Source of the DNA: Oscillospiraceae bacterium
Lineage (GTDB): Bacteria; Bacillota; Clostridia; Oscillospirales; JAAYXM01
DNA length: 37,737 nucleotides
Assembly (NCBI GenBank): GCA_017409405.1
Contig: JAFQSU010000037.1
Span: forward strand, 1-37,737
Direction of reading: 5' to 3'
This document shows positions 15,848 to 23,933 of this stretch, one piece after another. The position numbers were made by a program, and so were the translations under genes. The notes beneath the pieces are model-generated. The model was not told where the DNA came from. It was given only the letters and a program-made list of their open reading frames with translations, and did no database searches. The number at the start of each line of letters is the position of its first letter. The first letter of the stretch is position 1.

Positions 15848-16615
15848 TTATTCCTCTCCTGCGGGGAAAAGTGAGAGCGGATCGATGTGTTTTTCGTCCT
15901 TTGTGACCTCTAAATGAAGATGTGGAGGCTCTAAACACTCACAAAGTGCGCTCTGACCTATCTTTGCAATGACATCACCGCTTTTTACTGTGTCATTCGG
16001 TTTGAGTGTTATTCCGTCTGAAAGATTTGCGTATATGCTGACCAATCCGTCGGCGTGTTCGATTTTTATAACATTGCCCATCATGCTGTCCGTCTCGACA
16101 GATTTCACTGTGCCGTCGCAGACTGCACGCACATCCGTTCCTATATCACCCTTGATATCCACGCCGGAGTGTATGCGCCAATCTCCCATGGTTTTGCTCT
16201 TGACAAGCTCCTCGCCGGAAAACGGAGAAGATATTGCACCGTTTACAGCCATGGTATAGACCGCTGCTTCTTTTTTTGCTGTACTTACCGTGGGTGTTGC
16301 AGGCTCAGCTTTTTTCTGTTCGGGTTTGGGCTCTTGCTTTTTCTCTTTCTCTGTTTCACTTGCGGAAGGTTTGACTTCTTCTGCTTCCGGGCTGATGTCC
16401 GGCACTTCGATTTTTTCACCGAAATCGTACATCGTTTCGCTTTGAGTAGGGAAGGGGAGCTCAATAGAATCGTCAATGCTTATGCTTTCTTTTACGGATT
16501 TTGCCGTGTCGCGCGCGATGTACATGACATAACCCGAGATTCCTATGGCAGATATGCAAAGGAAAAGGATTATGTAAAATCCGCTGCGCGCGATTTTACT
16601 TATAAACTTTCTCAA
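15848..16615 (-). CDS. SpoIIQ-like M23 (LytM) membrane peptidase
   Basis: A membrane-anchored LytM/M23 endopeptidase-type protein. From TTG 16615 it has 255 residues: an N-terminal span (GFYIILFLCISAIGISGYVM), a charged P/E/K-rich linker, and a C-terminal LytM domain with the metal motifs HSGVDI and HLHLEV both intact. This layout matches SpoIIQ and related engulfment peptidases of spore formers, which sit in the forespore membrane. GGAGGTG lies 9 bases before the TTG; an ATG at 16669 is in frame but has no site. That ribosome site lies inside the ychF terminator stem, so translation from read-through RNA should be blocked. Its own promoter was not found. Confidence 0.75.
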   Translation of the reverse strand: MRKFISKIARSGFYIILFLCISAIGISGYVMYIARDTAKSVKESISIDDSIELPFPTQSETMYDFGEKIEVPDISPEAEEVKPSASETEKEKKQEPKPEQKKAEPATPTVSTAKKEAAVYTMAVNGAISSPFSGEELVKSKTMGDWRIHSGVDIKGDIGTDVRAVCDGTVKSVETDSMMGNVIKIEHADGLVSIYANLSDGITLKPNDTVKSGDVIAKIGQSALCECLEPPHLHLEVTKDEKHIDPLSLFPAGEE

Positions 16616-16618
16616 TGT

Positions 16619-16660
16619 AAAAAGCACCTCCGAGCATATTTTAGCCCGAAAGTGCTTTTT
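16619..16660. terminator. Terminator after ychF, overlapping the peptidase ribosome site
   Basis: A 17-base-pair stem with wobbles only and an 8-base loop. On the minus strand it ends GGTGCTTTTT, and on the plus strand GTGCTTTTTG, so it could work both ways. The right arm on the minus strand contains the GGAGGTG used by the LytM peptidase. Confidence 0.85.
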
Positions 16661-16683
16661 GTATACCATATAAATTTATTTAT

Positions 16684-17778
16684 CTAAACATTGAATCTGA
16701 AGAGAATAACGTCTCCGTCCTCGACAACGTATTCTTTTCCTTCGCTTCGCATGAGTCCACGCTCACGTGCAACCGCTGCAGAACCGCATTCCATGAGATC
16801 TTCATATCTTATTACTTCCGCACGGATAAAGCCGCGCTCAAAGTCCGTGTGAATTTTTCCTGCAGCCTGAGGTGCCTTGGTGCCTTTGGTAATTGTCCAG
16901 GCACGAACCTCGGGGGCTCCGGCAGTGAGGTAAGATATAAGACCCAAAAGTGAATAACAAACCTGAATCATGCGGTCAAGTCCGGACTGTGTGAGCCCGA
17001 GCTCGGATAAGAACATCTCACGCTCATCCTCCGCAAGCTCAAGTATCTCCTCTTCAAGCTTTGCACATATGGGGATGATCTGTGAGCCCTCAGCCTCCGA
17101 GAACTCTTTGAGCTTAAGGTAATATTCATTCGCGTCAATACCCGAAACAAAGTCATCCTCAGACATGTTTGCCGCATATATGACAGGCTTTCCCGTAAGA
17201 AGCTCGACGCTTGATACAACAGCGGCTTCTTCCTCGTTTGTTTCAAAGCTTCTTGCACTTTTCCCTTCGCCGAGGTGTGCGGCGAGACGTTCAAGAAGTT
17301 CAACCTCCTTGAGCAGACCCTTGTCGCCCTTGGCAGCTTTTCTTGTCTTGTCAAGCCTGCGCTCAAGCATTTCAATATCTGACAGAATAAGCTCATAGTT
17401 TATTGTGTCAACATCACGTATCGGGTCAATGCCGCCTTCTACATGAACGATATTATCGTCTGCAAAACAGCGGACAACATGTACTATTGCATCTACTGCG
17501 CGGATGTGTGACAAAAACTTGTTGCCTAGCCCCTCGCCTGATGCCGCACCCTTTACAAGACCTGCAATGTCAACGAACTCAACGGTCGCATAGGTTGTTT
17601 TTTGAGTGTCGTAAAGCTTTGAGAGCGCATCAACACGGGCATCGGGTACCGCAACGGTTCCAACATTCGGTTCAATGGTACAGAACGGATAGTTTGCCGC
17701 TTCTGCACCGGCGTTTGTAATTGCATTAAAAAGTGTGCTCTTGCCGACATTCGGCAGACCTACTATACCAAGTTTCAT
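16684..17778 (-). CDS. ychF: Redox-regulated ATPase/GTPase YchF (Obg family)
   Basis: A universally conserved P-loop protein of 364 residues, the normal length. The N-terminus [20 protein letters not shown] contains Walker [13 protein letters not shown] and the G3 region [18 protein letters not shown] follow. A coiled-coil insert lies in the middle, and the C-terminal TGS domain ends with the conserved [15 protein letters not shown]. YchF prefers ATP and associates with ribosomes. It is the last gene of the host run read from tsaE, before the terminator at 16619. Confidence 0.95.
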   Translation of the reverse strand: MKLGIVGLPNVGKSTLFNAITNAGAEAANYPFCTIEPNVGTVAVPDARVDALSKLYDTQKTTYATVEFVDIAGLVKGAASGEGLGNKFLSHIRAVDAIVHVVRCFADDNIVHVEGGIDPIRDVDTINYELILSDIEMLERRLDKTRKAAKGDKGLLKEVELLERLAAHLGEGKSARSFETNEEEAAVVSSVELLTGKPVIYAANMSEDDFVSGIDANEYYLKLKEFSEAEGSQIIPICAKLEEEILELAEDEREMFLSELGLTQSGLDRMIQVCYSLLGLISYLTAGAPEVRAWTITKGTKAPQAAGKIHTDFERGFIRAEVIRYEDLMECGSAAVARERGLMRSEGKEYVVEDGDVILFRFNV

Positions 17779-17826
17779 ATTTCTTCACTTCTCCTATACT
17801 TATTATATAAACAAATTTATTTTCAC

Positions 17827-18648
17827 TCATATGATTTTTTTATAAACAACTATTCCAAATTCTGCAGAACAGGTCAGGTGTTGTATTTCTTCGAGCTTTT
17901 TCTTGTCATCGGGACCTGTACGGTAATAATACGGTGTCATTTTAAACAAGCTCATAACCTCATCGTTTGAGGAAAGCTCCATTTTATACCTTGCAGACAC
18001 CTGTTCGACGATTTCAAAACCACACTCTGACATATCCGGTTCGGGGTTTTCATATGGGGTATCGTAAATGAGCTCTTTAAGCTCCCACAAATGTCGGGCA
18101 AGAGGATATGCCCTTATCACAACTCCGCCGGGCTTGAGAACACGCAGGAACTCAGAAGCGCAGAACGGAGAAAATATGTTTATAAGAACATCACAGGCTT
18201 CATCGGCTACAGGCATGGCAGAAGAGCTTGCAACTGCCAGATGAAGCTTTTTTGAACGGGGCTTTGCAGCTGACAGTGCATCCTTTGATATATCTATACC
18301 CAAAACAGTGTTCTGCTTTCCGACACTCTCCAGATAATCAGAAATATCCGCAGTATATTTACACTCACCGCAGCCTGCATCTATAACAAAAACATCTTCT
18401 TTGCTGTGCTTTTCTGCACATTTGCAAATTTCAAGGGACAGCCTGTCATAAAATCCACGCTTTAAAAAATCCGAACGTGCACGTATCATCTCACGGTCAT
18501 CGCCGTGCTGTCTGCCTTTGCCGGAAAGCATGAGAAGATTTACATAACCGCTTTTTGAAATGTCGAAGCTGTGACCGTTATCACAGGTATAAGTTTTTTC
18601 ATTTCTTGAAAGCCCGGCACGGCAAACGGGACATATGAAGCAAGACAT
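17827..18648 (-). CDS. RlmA-type 23S rRNA (guanine-N1) methyltransferase
   Basis: A 273-residue S-adenosylmethionine-dependent methyltransferase. The N-terminal zinc finger CPVC...CDNGHSFD and the following SGYVNLL segment are characteristic of the RlmA (RrmA/TlrB) family, which methylates a guanine in hairpin 35 of 23S rRNA. The class I methyltransferase core shows motif I VIDAGCGECKYT and GIDISKDAL. GGAGAGG precedes the ATG, and the proB stop codon forms part of that site, so the two genes are coupled. Whether the target is G745 or G748 cannot be told. Confidence 0.85.
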   Translation of the reverse strand: MSCFICPVCRAGLSRNEKTYTCDNGHSFDISKSGYVNLLMLSGKGRQHGDDREMIRARSDFLKRGFYDRLSLEICKCAEKHSKEDVFVIDAGCGECKYTADISDYLESVGKQNTVLGIDISKDALSAAKPRSKKLHLAVASSSAMPVADEACDVLINIFSPFCASEFLRVLKPGGVVIRAYPLARHLWELKELIYDTPYENPEPDMSECGFEIVEQVSARYKMELSSNDEVMSLFKMTPYYYRTGPDDKKKLEEIQHLTCSAEFGIVVYKKII

Positions 18649-18657
18649 AAACCTCTC

Positions 18658-19440
18658 CTATTTCATAAACAGTGTGCCGTTTATTTTTCCTGCAAGAATA
18701 TCATAAGCATCCTCAAGACGCTTGCCGTTTGTAATGACCATGGGTATATCATTTTCAAAGCAGACCTCTGCGGCATGGATTTTGGTTACCATGCCACCGG
18801 TTCCGAGCCTTGTGCCGGCACCGCCCGCAAGACCCTTGAGGTTGTCGTCTGCGAAGTGGACACGTGAAATGATTTTTGCATCTTTATTTTCTCTCGGGTC
18901 GCTGTCATACAGTCCGTCAATATCGGAGAAGATGATGAGAAGATCAGCCCTTACAAGAGCCGCAACCTCAGCAGAAAGCGTGTCATTGTCGCCGAAGAGG
19001 ATTTCATCAACGCCCGTCGTATCGTTTTCATTGACAACAGGAATTGCGCCGAGTTCAAAAAGTGCTTCGAACGTGTTCTCAACCTTCTCACGGCGTGATT
19101 CTTCCGTAATATCATTTTTTGTTATCAATATCTGACCGACAACCTGAGAATAGTCGAGGAAAAACTTATCATAAATATGCATAAGCTCGCACTGACCGAC
19201 AGAAGCGGCGGCCTGCTTGTAGCGAAGCTCACTCGGCCTTACGGTCATGCCGAGCTTTGACATACCCACACCGATTGCGCCCGACGTGACAAGGACAACG
19301 TCAAGCCCCATGTTTTTTATATCAGAAAGGACTCTCGCAAGCGTTTCAAGATGACGAAGGTCAAGTCTGCCGGTGCTGTGCGTGAGTGTGGATGTGCCGA
19401 TTTTTATAACAATTCGTTTGATTTTTTCAGGTGAAAACAT
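18658..19440 (-). CDS. proB: Glutamate 5-kinase
   Basis: The first step of proline synthesis: ATP-dependent phosphorylation of glutamate. The amino-acid-kinase fold is clear: KRIVIKIGTSTLT at the N-terminus, VVLVTSGAIGVG, NENDTTG, FGDNDTLSA, and GTGGMVTKIHAA. At about 260 residues it lacks the C-terminal PUA domain, as many Firmicute enzymes do. The ATG at 19440 is preferred; an in-frame TTG at 19452 is possible. No proA is in the window, so the pathway partner lies elsewhere. Confidence 0.93.
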   Translation of the reverse strand: MFSPEKIKRIVIKIGTSTLTHSTGRLDLRHLETLARVLSDIKNMGLDVVLVTSGAIGVGMSKLGMTVRPSELRYKQAAASVGQCELMHIYDKFFLDYSQVVGQILITKNDITEESRREKVENTFEALFELGAIPVVNENDTTGVDEILFGDNDTLSAEVAALVRADLLIIFSDIDGLYDSDPRENKDAKIISRVHFADDNLKGLAGGAGTRLGTGGMVTKIHAAEVCFENDIPMVITNGKRLEDAYDILAGKINGTLFMK

Positions 19441-19462
19441 CTTTATTCCCAACTTCCAAATG

Positions 19463-19915
19463 CTAAATTTTATATGTACCGTTTTCTATGTCGCGTATCA
19501 TGTCTACCCTCAGGGCGTGGCGACCGCCTTCAGCCTCGGTGTCGAGGAATATGTCAACAAGCTCAAGTGCGAGTCCGTCACCGATAACTCTTGCACCGAG
19601 ACACAGAACATTTGCGTCGTTGTGAAGTCTTGTATACTTCGCGGAGAAATGCTCAGAGCATACCGATGCACGGACACCCTTGACTTTATTTGCCGCAATG
19701 CTCATCCCTATTCCCGTACCGCATACAAGTATGCCGAAGTCGGAAATCTTTTCTGAGACAGAGGTAGCTACCTTGTAAGCAAATTCGGGATAGTGAGAGG
19801 ACTGGTCGTTAAATGCACCGAGGTCAACAACCTCAAAACCGCGATCAAGAAGATGTGCCTTTATTTTTTCTTTTGTTGCAAAGCCTGCGCTGTCTGCGCC
19901 TAATGCTATTTTCAT
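19463..19915 (-). CDS. rpiB: Ribose 5-phosphate isomerase B
   Basis: Interconverts ribose 5-phosphate and ribulose 5-phosphate in the pentose phosphate pathway. It has 150 residues, the family norm. MKIALGADSAGF opens the Rossmann-like fold, CGTGIGMSIAANK carries the catalytic Cys and phosphate-binding loop, and HNDANVLCLGARVIG is the conserved C-terminal signature. Its ATG overlaps the tsaB stop (ATGA), so the two are translationally coupled. Confidence 0.93.
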   Translation of the reverse strand: MKIALGADSAGFATKEKIKAHLLDRGFEVVDLGAFNDQSSHYPEFAYKVATSVSEKISDFGILVCGTGIGMSIAANKVKGVRASVCSEHFSAKYTRLHNDANVLCLGARVIGDGLALELVDIFLDTEAEGGRHALRVDMIRDIENGTYKI

Positions 19916-20604
19916 CTTAAATTACCTTCCTTTTTTAATCGTTCAAGTCTTTCGCGCTCTGCCTGCGGAAGACGTATGTATTCCGGTTTAAGCTCGTGCG
20001 CCGAATATTCCTGTGCACTTTCAGAAAGCAGTGCGACATAAGCTGCACGCTGCAGTCTTATATGCTCCGGAGCCATCTTGTATTTTTCATTAAACTCGGA
20101 ATGACAAAGCACTGCTCCATCACCCACAAGAACAACATCACTTTTGTCCGAAAGCTCTTTTTCAAGGTCACATAAGGAAATCGCACGGTCCTCACACATT
20201 CGTGTAAGCACACCGTCTTTTGCAGTGAACAGAGCGTTGTATACTTGGTTAGCCCTGGCATCCATGACTGCACATACAGTTCCGTCAATGTGAGAAGCCG
20301 ACATTGCGGCAGCCTCGAGTGTTGAGACGCCGCAGCACGGGATGTCACATGCCCATGCAAGACCCTTTACGGCAGCCATACCGATGCGAAGGCCGGTAAA
20401 AGAGCCGGGACCTGCTGATATTGCAATTCTTGAAATATCCCGTATGCTGAGATTTGACATTTTAAGGAGCCATTCGACCGACGGCATTATGGTGACACTG
20501 TGCGTAAGACCGCAGTTGAGAAAGGTCTCGCCGAGAATTTTGCCGTCCTCGACAATTGCGACCGATGCCGCCTTTGCCGAGGATTCTATTGCAAGTATTT
20601 TCAT
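19912..20604 (-). CDS. tsaB: tRNA t6A37 synthesis protein TsaB
   Basis: A partner of TsaD and TsaE in making N6-threonylcarbamoyladenosine at position 37 of ANN-decoding tRNAs. It has 230 residues with the ASKHA-fold signatures MKILAIESS, AGPGSFTGLRIGMAAVKGLA and DARANQVYNALF. I start it at ATG 20604, where GGAGG is 7 bases upstream; a GTG two codons earlier is in frame. It begins 2 bases after the tsaE stop, so the pair is co-translated. Confidence 0.93.
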   Translation of the reverse strand: MKILAIESSAKAASVAIVEDGKILGETFLNCGLTHSVTIMPSVEWLLKMSNLSIRDISRIAISAGPGSFTGLRIGMAAVKGLAWACDIPCCGVSTLEAAAMSASHIDGTVCAVMDARANQVYNALFTAKDGVLTRMCEDRAISLCDLEKELSDKSDVVLVGDGAVLCHSEFNEKYKMAPEHIRLQRAAYVALLSESAQEYSAHELKPEYIRLPQAERERLERLKKEGNLR

Positions 20605-20606
20605 GG

Positions 20607-21023
20607 TCACACCTCCGAAACCGTTATGATTCGTGAGTTTTCATCCTCACCGCTTCGCTCTATGCTGATGATGTGAGTGAAAGAAACACCGCCATCTGCA
20701 TTTTCTGACCATTCGACTGCACAGATTCCGCCACGGGAAAGATAGTCGTCAAAGCCTATTTCAAAAAGCTCGTCCGCTCCTTCAAGTCGGTAAAGGTCAA
20801 AATGAAACAGGGGAGGAGTGGTATCGTATTCATTAACAATAGTATATGTAGGACTTGTGACGCGAGAGGTCTCGCCCAGTCCACGCGCAAGACCTCTGAC
20901 AAAAGCTGTCTTTCCTGCCCCCATACCGCCGCGCATTGCAATGACGGTGCCGGGTGAAAAACTGCTTGCAAGTTCAGCTCCGAGAGCCTCGGTCTCATAT
21001 TCGTTTTTTGTTTTATATACCAT
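20607..21023 (-). CDS. tsaE: tRNA t6A37 synthesis ATPase TsaE
   Basis: The small P-loop ATPase that binds the TsaB-TsaD complex. It has 138 residues. Walker A is GGMGAGKTAF, preceded by the family's FSPGTVIAMRG. TSPTYTIVNEY and FHFDLYRLEGADEL are conserved TsaE segments. It is the first gene of the host operon tsaE-tsaB-rpiB-proB-rlmA-ychF and follows a good sigma-A promoter. Confidence 0.93.
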   Translation of the reverse strand: MVYKTKNEYETEALGAELASSFSPGTVIAMRGGMGAGKTAFVRGLARGLGETSRVTSPTYTIVNEYDTTPPLFHFDLYRLEGADELFEIGFDDYLSRGGICAVEWSENADGGVSFTHIISIERSGEDENSRIITVSEV

Positions 21024-21057
21024 ATCATCACCGGTGTCAAATTTAAGTTTACATATA

Positions 21058-21086
21058 ATTATACAATATCAAGCATTTAAAATCAA
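21058..21086 (-). promoter_or_regulatory. Sigma-A promoter of the tsaE operon
   Basis: On the minus strand TTGATT (21086-21081) and TATAAT (21063-21058) with a 17-base spacer. The predicted start lies about 28 bases before the tsaE ATG. Confidence 0.75.
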
Positions 21087-21194
21087 TAAAAACAGTATAA
21101 CCGCTCTGAAAATGTTATTTTGCTAAAAAAAGAGATAAATTTTTAACAAACTATTGCGTTTTTTAAAAAATTTTACAAATTTTCCATATAACTG

Positions 21195-21223
21195 TGGACA
21201 TTTTGGACAGTTTGTGCTATTAT
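21195..21223 (+). promoter_or_regulatory. Sigma-A promoter of the mannitol-dehydrogenase-family gene
   Basis: TGGACA (21195-21200) and TATTAT (21218-21223) with a 17-base spacer and a TG extension before the -10. It is divergent from the tsaE promoter. The predicted leader is about 65 bases. Confidence 0.65.
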
Positions 21224-21240
21224 TTTTAGGGTAGAATTTG

Positions 21241-21260
21241 CGCAGAGGGTTTTCTCTGCG
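21241..21260 (+). other. Small hairpin in the leader
   Basis: CGCAGAG and CTCTGCG pair around GGTTTT, about 20 bases before the AAGGAGG site of the next gene. It may stabilise the transcript; no T-tract follows. Confidence 0.55.
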
Positions 21261-21294
21261 TTGAAAAATGTTTTCATCTAAGGAGGAATATATA

Positions 21295-22908
21295 ATGAAG
21301 CTCAATTATAAGGGTCTTCAGGATAAGGCAGGCTGGGCTGCAGCCGGTGTCAACCTTCCGAAATACGACTGGAAGGCAATGGCAGAGGAAACCGAAAAGA
21401 ATCCTACATGGGTTCACTTCGGTGCAGGTAACATTTTCCGTGGTTTTGTAGCAAAGCTTCAGCACGACCTTCTCAACGAGGGTCATGTCAAGGGTGGTAT
21501 CGTTGCTGCCGATACATTCGACTTTGACAACATTGATATGATTTACCGCCCGTACGATGCTATGACAATGCTCGTGCTTCTCATGCCCGACGGCACGATG
21601 AAGAAAGAAGTTGTCGCGTCTATCTCCGAGGGTCTTTGTGCAGGTGCCGCATACCCCGAAGACGTTGAAAAGCTTAAGAAAATCTTCCGCAACCCGAGTC
21701 TTCAGATGGTTTCCTACACCATTACGGAAAAGGGTTATGCTCTCCGCAACATTCAGGGTGAGTTCTTCCCCTTTGTTGAGGCTGACTTCAAGAACGGTCC
21801 CGAAAATTGCTCACATGCAATGAGCCGCACGGCTGCGTTCCTTCTCGAGCGCTTTAATGCATGCAAGACTCCGATTGCCGTTGTTTCCATGGACAACTGC
21901 TCACACAACGGTGAAAAGCTCCGCGCTTCCGTTATGACAGTTGTTGAAAAGTGGCATGAAAACGGCTTCGTTTCCGATGAGTTTGTTGCCTGGGTAACAG
22001 ATGAGAAGAATGTTTCCTTCCCGTGGTCAATGATTGACAAAATCACTCCGCGTCCGGCAAAGGTTGTAGAGGATGCTCTTCTTGAGGCAGGCATCGAGGA
22101 CATGGCTCCGAAGATAACTCCCAAGAACACCTTCGTTGCTCCGTTTGTCAACGCAGAAGAGCCGCAGTATCTTGTAGTTGAAGACCGCTTCCCCAACGGC
22201 CGTCCGCCGCTTGAAAAGGCAGGCGTTTACCTCACAGACCGCGATACTGTTAACAACACCGAAACAATGAAGGTCACAACATGCCTTAATCCGCTTCACA
22301 CTTGCCTTGCGGTTTACGGCTGTGTTCTCGGCTTTGACACAATCGCAAACGAGATGAAGGATCCCCAGCTCTCCGCTCTCGTAAAGAAGGTCGGATACGA
22401 AGAAGGTCTTCCTGTCGTTGTTGACCCGAAGATTATCTCTCCGAAGTCATTTATTGACGAAGTTATTGAAAAGCGTCTCCCGAACCCGTTCGTTCCGGAC
22501 ACACCGCAGCGTATCGCCTGCGACACATCTCAGAAGGTTGCTATCCGTTTCGGCGAAACAATCAAGAGCTACATAGCCCGTGCAGACCTTGACCAGACAA
22601 AGCTTACATTTATTCCGCTTGCACTTGCAGGCTGGCTCCGCTATGTTCTTGCAATTGACGATAACGGCAATGCATTTGAATGCTCACCCGACCCGATGCT
22701 TGAAACAATGCAGAATCAGCTCTTCGCTGTCAAGTTCGGCGATCCGTCAACTGTTAAGGGTAACATTGATGCAATCCTTACAAACGACACTCTGTTCGGC
22801 GTTGACCTCATAAAGGTAGGTCTTGCAGACAAGGTAGAGACAATGCTCTCTGAAATGATTGCAGGTCCGGGCGCTGTTCGTGCAACACTCGTAAAATACC
22901 TCGGCTAA
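21295..22908 (+). CDS. Mannitol dehydrogenase family oxidoreductase
   Basis: An NAD(P)-dependent long-chain polyol dehydrogenase of the MtlD/UxuB family, 537 residues. VHFGAGNIFRGF is the nucleotide-binding opening, and KVTTCLNPLHTCLAVYG holds the catalytic Lys and Asn of the family. Likely substrates are mannitol/fructose or mannonate/fructuronate; no sugar-pathway neighbour settles which. AAGGAGG lies before ATG 21295; a frame extension to 21268 lacks a site. Codon use is strongly biased towards a few codons (many CTT, CTC, AAG, GAC), unlike nearby genes, which suggests high expression. Confidence 0.88.
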   Translation: MKLNYKGLQDKAGWAAAGVNLPKYDWKAMAEETEKNPTWVHFGAGNIFRGFVAKLQHDLLNEGHVKGGIVAADTFDFDNIDMIYRPYDAMTMLVLLMPDGTMKKEVVASISEGLCAGAAYPEDVEKLKKIFRNPSLQMVSYTITEKGYALRNIQGEFFPFVEADFKNGPENCSHAMSRTAAFLLERFNACKTPIAVVSMDNCSHNGEKLRASVMTVVEKWHENGFVSDEFVAWVTDEKNVSFPWSMIDKITPRPAKVVEDALLEAGIEDMAPKITPKNTFVAPFVNAEEPQYLVVEDRFPNGRPPLEKAGVYLTDRDTVNNTETMKVTTCLNPLHTCLAVYGCVLGFDTIANEMKDPQLSALVKKVGYEEGLPVVVDPKIISPKSFIDEVIEKRLPNPFVPDTPQRIACDTSQKVAIRFGETIKSYIARADLDQTKLTFIPLALAGWLRYVLAIDDNGNAFECSPDPMLETMQNQLFAVKFGDPSTVKGNIDAILTNDTLFGVDLIKVGLADKVETMLSEMIAGPGAVRATLVKYLG

Positions 22909-22924
22909 AAGCTTTAAAACAAAT

Positions 22925-22961
22925 AAAGTCCTTTTCGGAACTGATTCCCGAAAAGGACTTT
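22925..22961 (+). terminator. Terminator of the mannitol-dehydrogenase-family gene
   Basis: A 14-base-pair stem (AAAGTCCTTTTCGG and its complement) followed by TTGTATTTTTG, 17 bases past the stop. Confidence 0.9.
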
Positions 22962-23047
22962 TTGTATTTTTGCGGTTTGCGAGCCACAGGTCATATGTTC
23001 TGATACGTCGGAATATAATTTCACAAAAATATATTTCGGAGGCATGT

Positions 23048-23581
23048 ATGAAAAAAACATTGTTAGCATGGCAAATCGCCGGATTTGTTTTCACGTCCGT
23101 TTCAGGTGTTCTTCTGCATTTTCTTTACGATTGGAGCGGACAGAGTGTTATAGCGGCACCTTTTTCTGCGGTAAATGAATCTATATGGGAGCATCTTAAG
23201 TTGCTGTTCTTTCCTATGTTTCTGTTTGCCTTGGTTGAAAACAGAAAGGCAGGCAAGAACTACCCCGGTTTCTGGTGCGTGAAACTGACGGGTGTGGTGT
23301 TCGGGCTTATACTGATTCCGGTGTTGTATTATACAATAAACGGTGTCTTCGGGGGAACTCCCGACTGGATAAACATTGCGATTTTCTTTGCAGTCACCGC
23401 CGCCGTGTACCTGCTTGAAACACGTCTTTTTTTAAAAAGCACGATTCCGTGCAAAAACAGCGACGGCGCACTGAACGTTTTATATATTACAGCAGCTCTG
23501 TTTTTGGTGTTTACTTTCTTTCCTCCGCATATCCCGTTTTTTCAAGACCCCATAACAAAAACGTATGGGGCGATAAGATAA
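23048..23581 (+). CDS. DUF6512-like integral membrane protein
   Basis: A 177-residue protein with about five membrane spans. The N-terminus WQIAGFVFTSVSGVLLHFLY, then SAVNESIWEHLKLLFFPMF, is the conserved pattern I associate with the DUF6512 family of Firmicute membrane proteins of unknown function. GGAGG precedes ATG 23048; the frame extends to 22970 but through the upstream terminator tail. It is a lone gene between a terminator and the tRNA remnant, the last host gene before the island. No function can be given. Confidence 0.75.
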   Translation: MKKTLLAWQIAGFVFTSVSGVLLHFLYDWSGQSVIAAPFSAVNESIWEHLKLLFFPMFLFALVENRKAGKNYPGFWCVKLTGVVFGLILIPVLYYTINGVFGGTPDWINIAIFFAVTAAVYLLETRLFLKSTIPCKNSDGALNVLYITAALFLVFTFFPPHIPFFQDPITKTYGAIR

Positions 23582-23600
23582 AAAAATATGTATAACGAAC

Positions 23601-23630
23601 AAAAAGCGTACCAACCTGCGGCTGGTGTAC
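23601..23630 (-). terminator. Terminator of the former tRNA-Ser gene
   Basis: On the minus strand GTACACCAGCC pairs with GGTTGGTAC (one bulged A) and GCTTTTTG follows. It lies 9 bases beyond the encoded CCA of the tRNA remnant, so the original tRNA transcript end is still in place. Confidence 0.75.
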
Positions 23631-23638
23631 TTTCCGTT

Positions 23639-23694
23639 TGGCGGAGAGGGCGGGATTCGAACCCGCGTGCGGTTGCCCGCAAACTGATTTCGAG
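23639..23694 (-). pseudogene. 3' half of tRNA-Ser(CGA), probable attachment site
   Basis: Read on the minus strand from 23694: anticodon loop CTCGAAA (anticodon CGA at 23692-23690), the 3' anticodon strand TCAGT, and a serine-type long variable arm TGCGG-GCAA-CCGCA. A perfect T arm follows (GCGGG-TTCGAAT-CCCGC), then the acceptor strand CCTCTCC, G and an encoded CCA. The 5' half is missing: bases upstream (AGCCA) do not pair with TCAGT and no D arm or acceptor 5' strand is found. This is the usual result when an element integrates into a tRNA gene and leaves a duplicated 3' end at one border. The island would lie to the right, with an intact tRNA-Ser expected at its far end. Confidence 0.85.
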
Positions 23695-23749
23695 TGGCTG
23701 TTCGCTATAAGTAACTGTCAGTAGACAGGGTAAGATAAAGGAATATAAG

Positions 23750-23795
23750 AGAGTGCAAAAATCCAGTAACGATGCGGATTTCGGCACTCTTTTTT
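23750..23795 (+). terminator. Intrinsic terminator at the island edge
   Basis: AGAGTGC pairs with GCACTCT and AAATCC with GGATTT; TTTTTGCTTT follows. It would stop plus-strand transcription entering the island from the host side. Confidence 0.75.
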
Positions 23796-23859
23796 GCTTT
23801 GATTAGCATAAAAACTGAATAAGATTAAAAATCCAAATTTGAGCAAAATTTTGCACGTT

Positions 23860-23892
23860 TTTGGGAACTCTTTGGGAACTTTTTTGGGAACT
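23860..23892 (+). repeat. Three tandem TTTGGGAACT repeats near the attachment site
   Basis: TTTGGGAACT occurs at 23860-23869, 23871-23880 and 23883-23892, with 11- and 12-base periods (about one helical turn each). Their position about 170 bases inside the tRNA border fits recombinase arm-type binding sites. Confidence 0.7.
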
Positions 23893-23933
23893 GGCACCTG
23901 CTATTAAATCTAATAAGAAGATGGTGGAATTTA

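Noticed and set aside
23549..23570. CCCCATA...TATGGGG hairpin at the end of the DUF6512-like gene as a terminator
   Set aside because: It lies inside the coding sequence and no T-tract follows.
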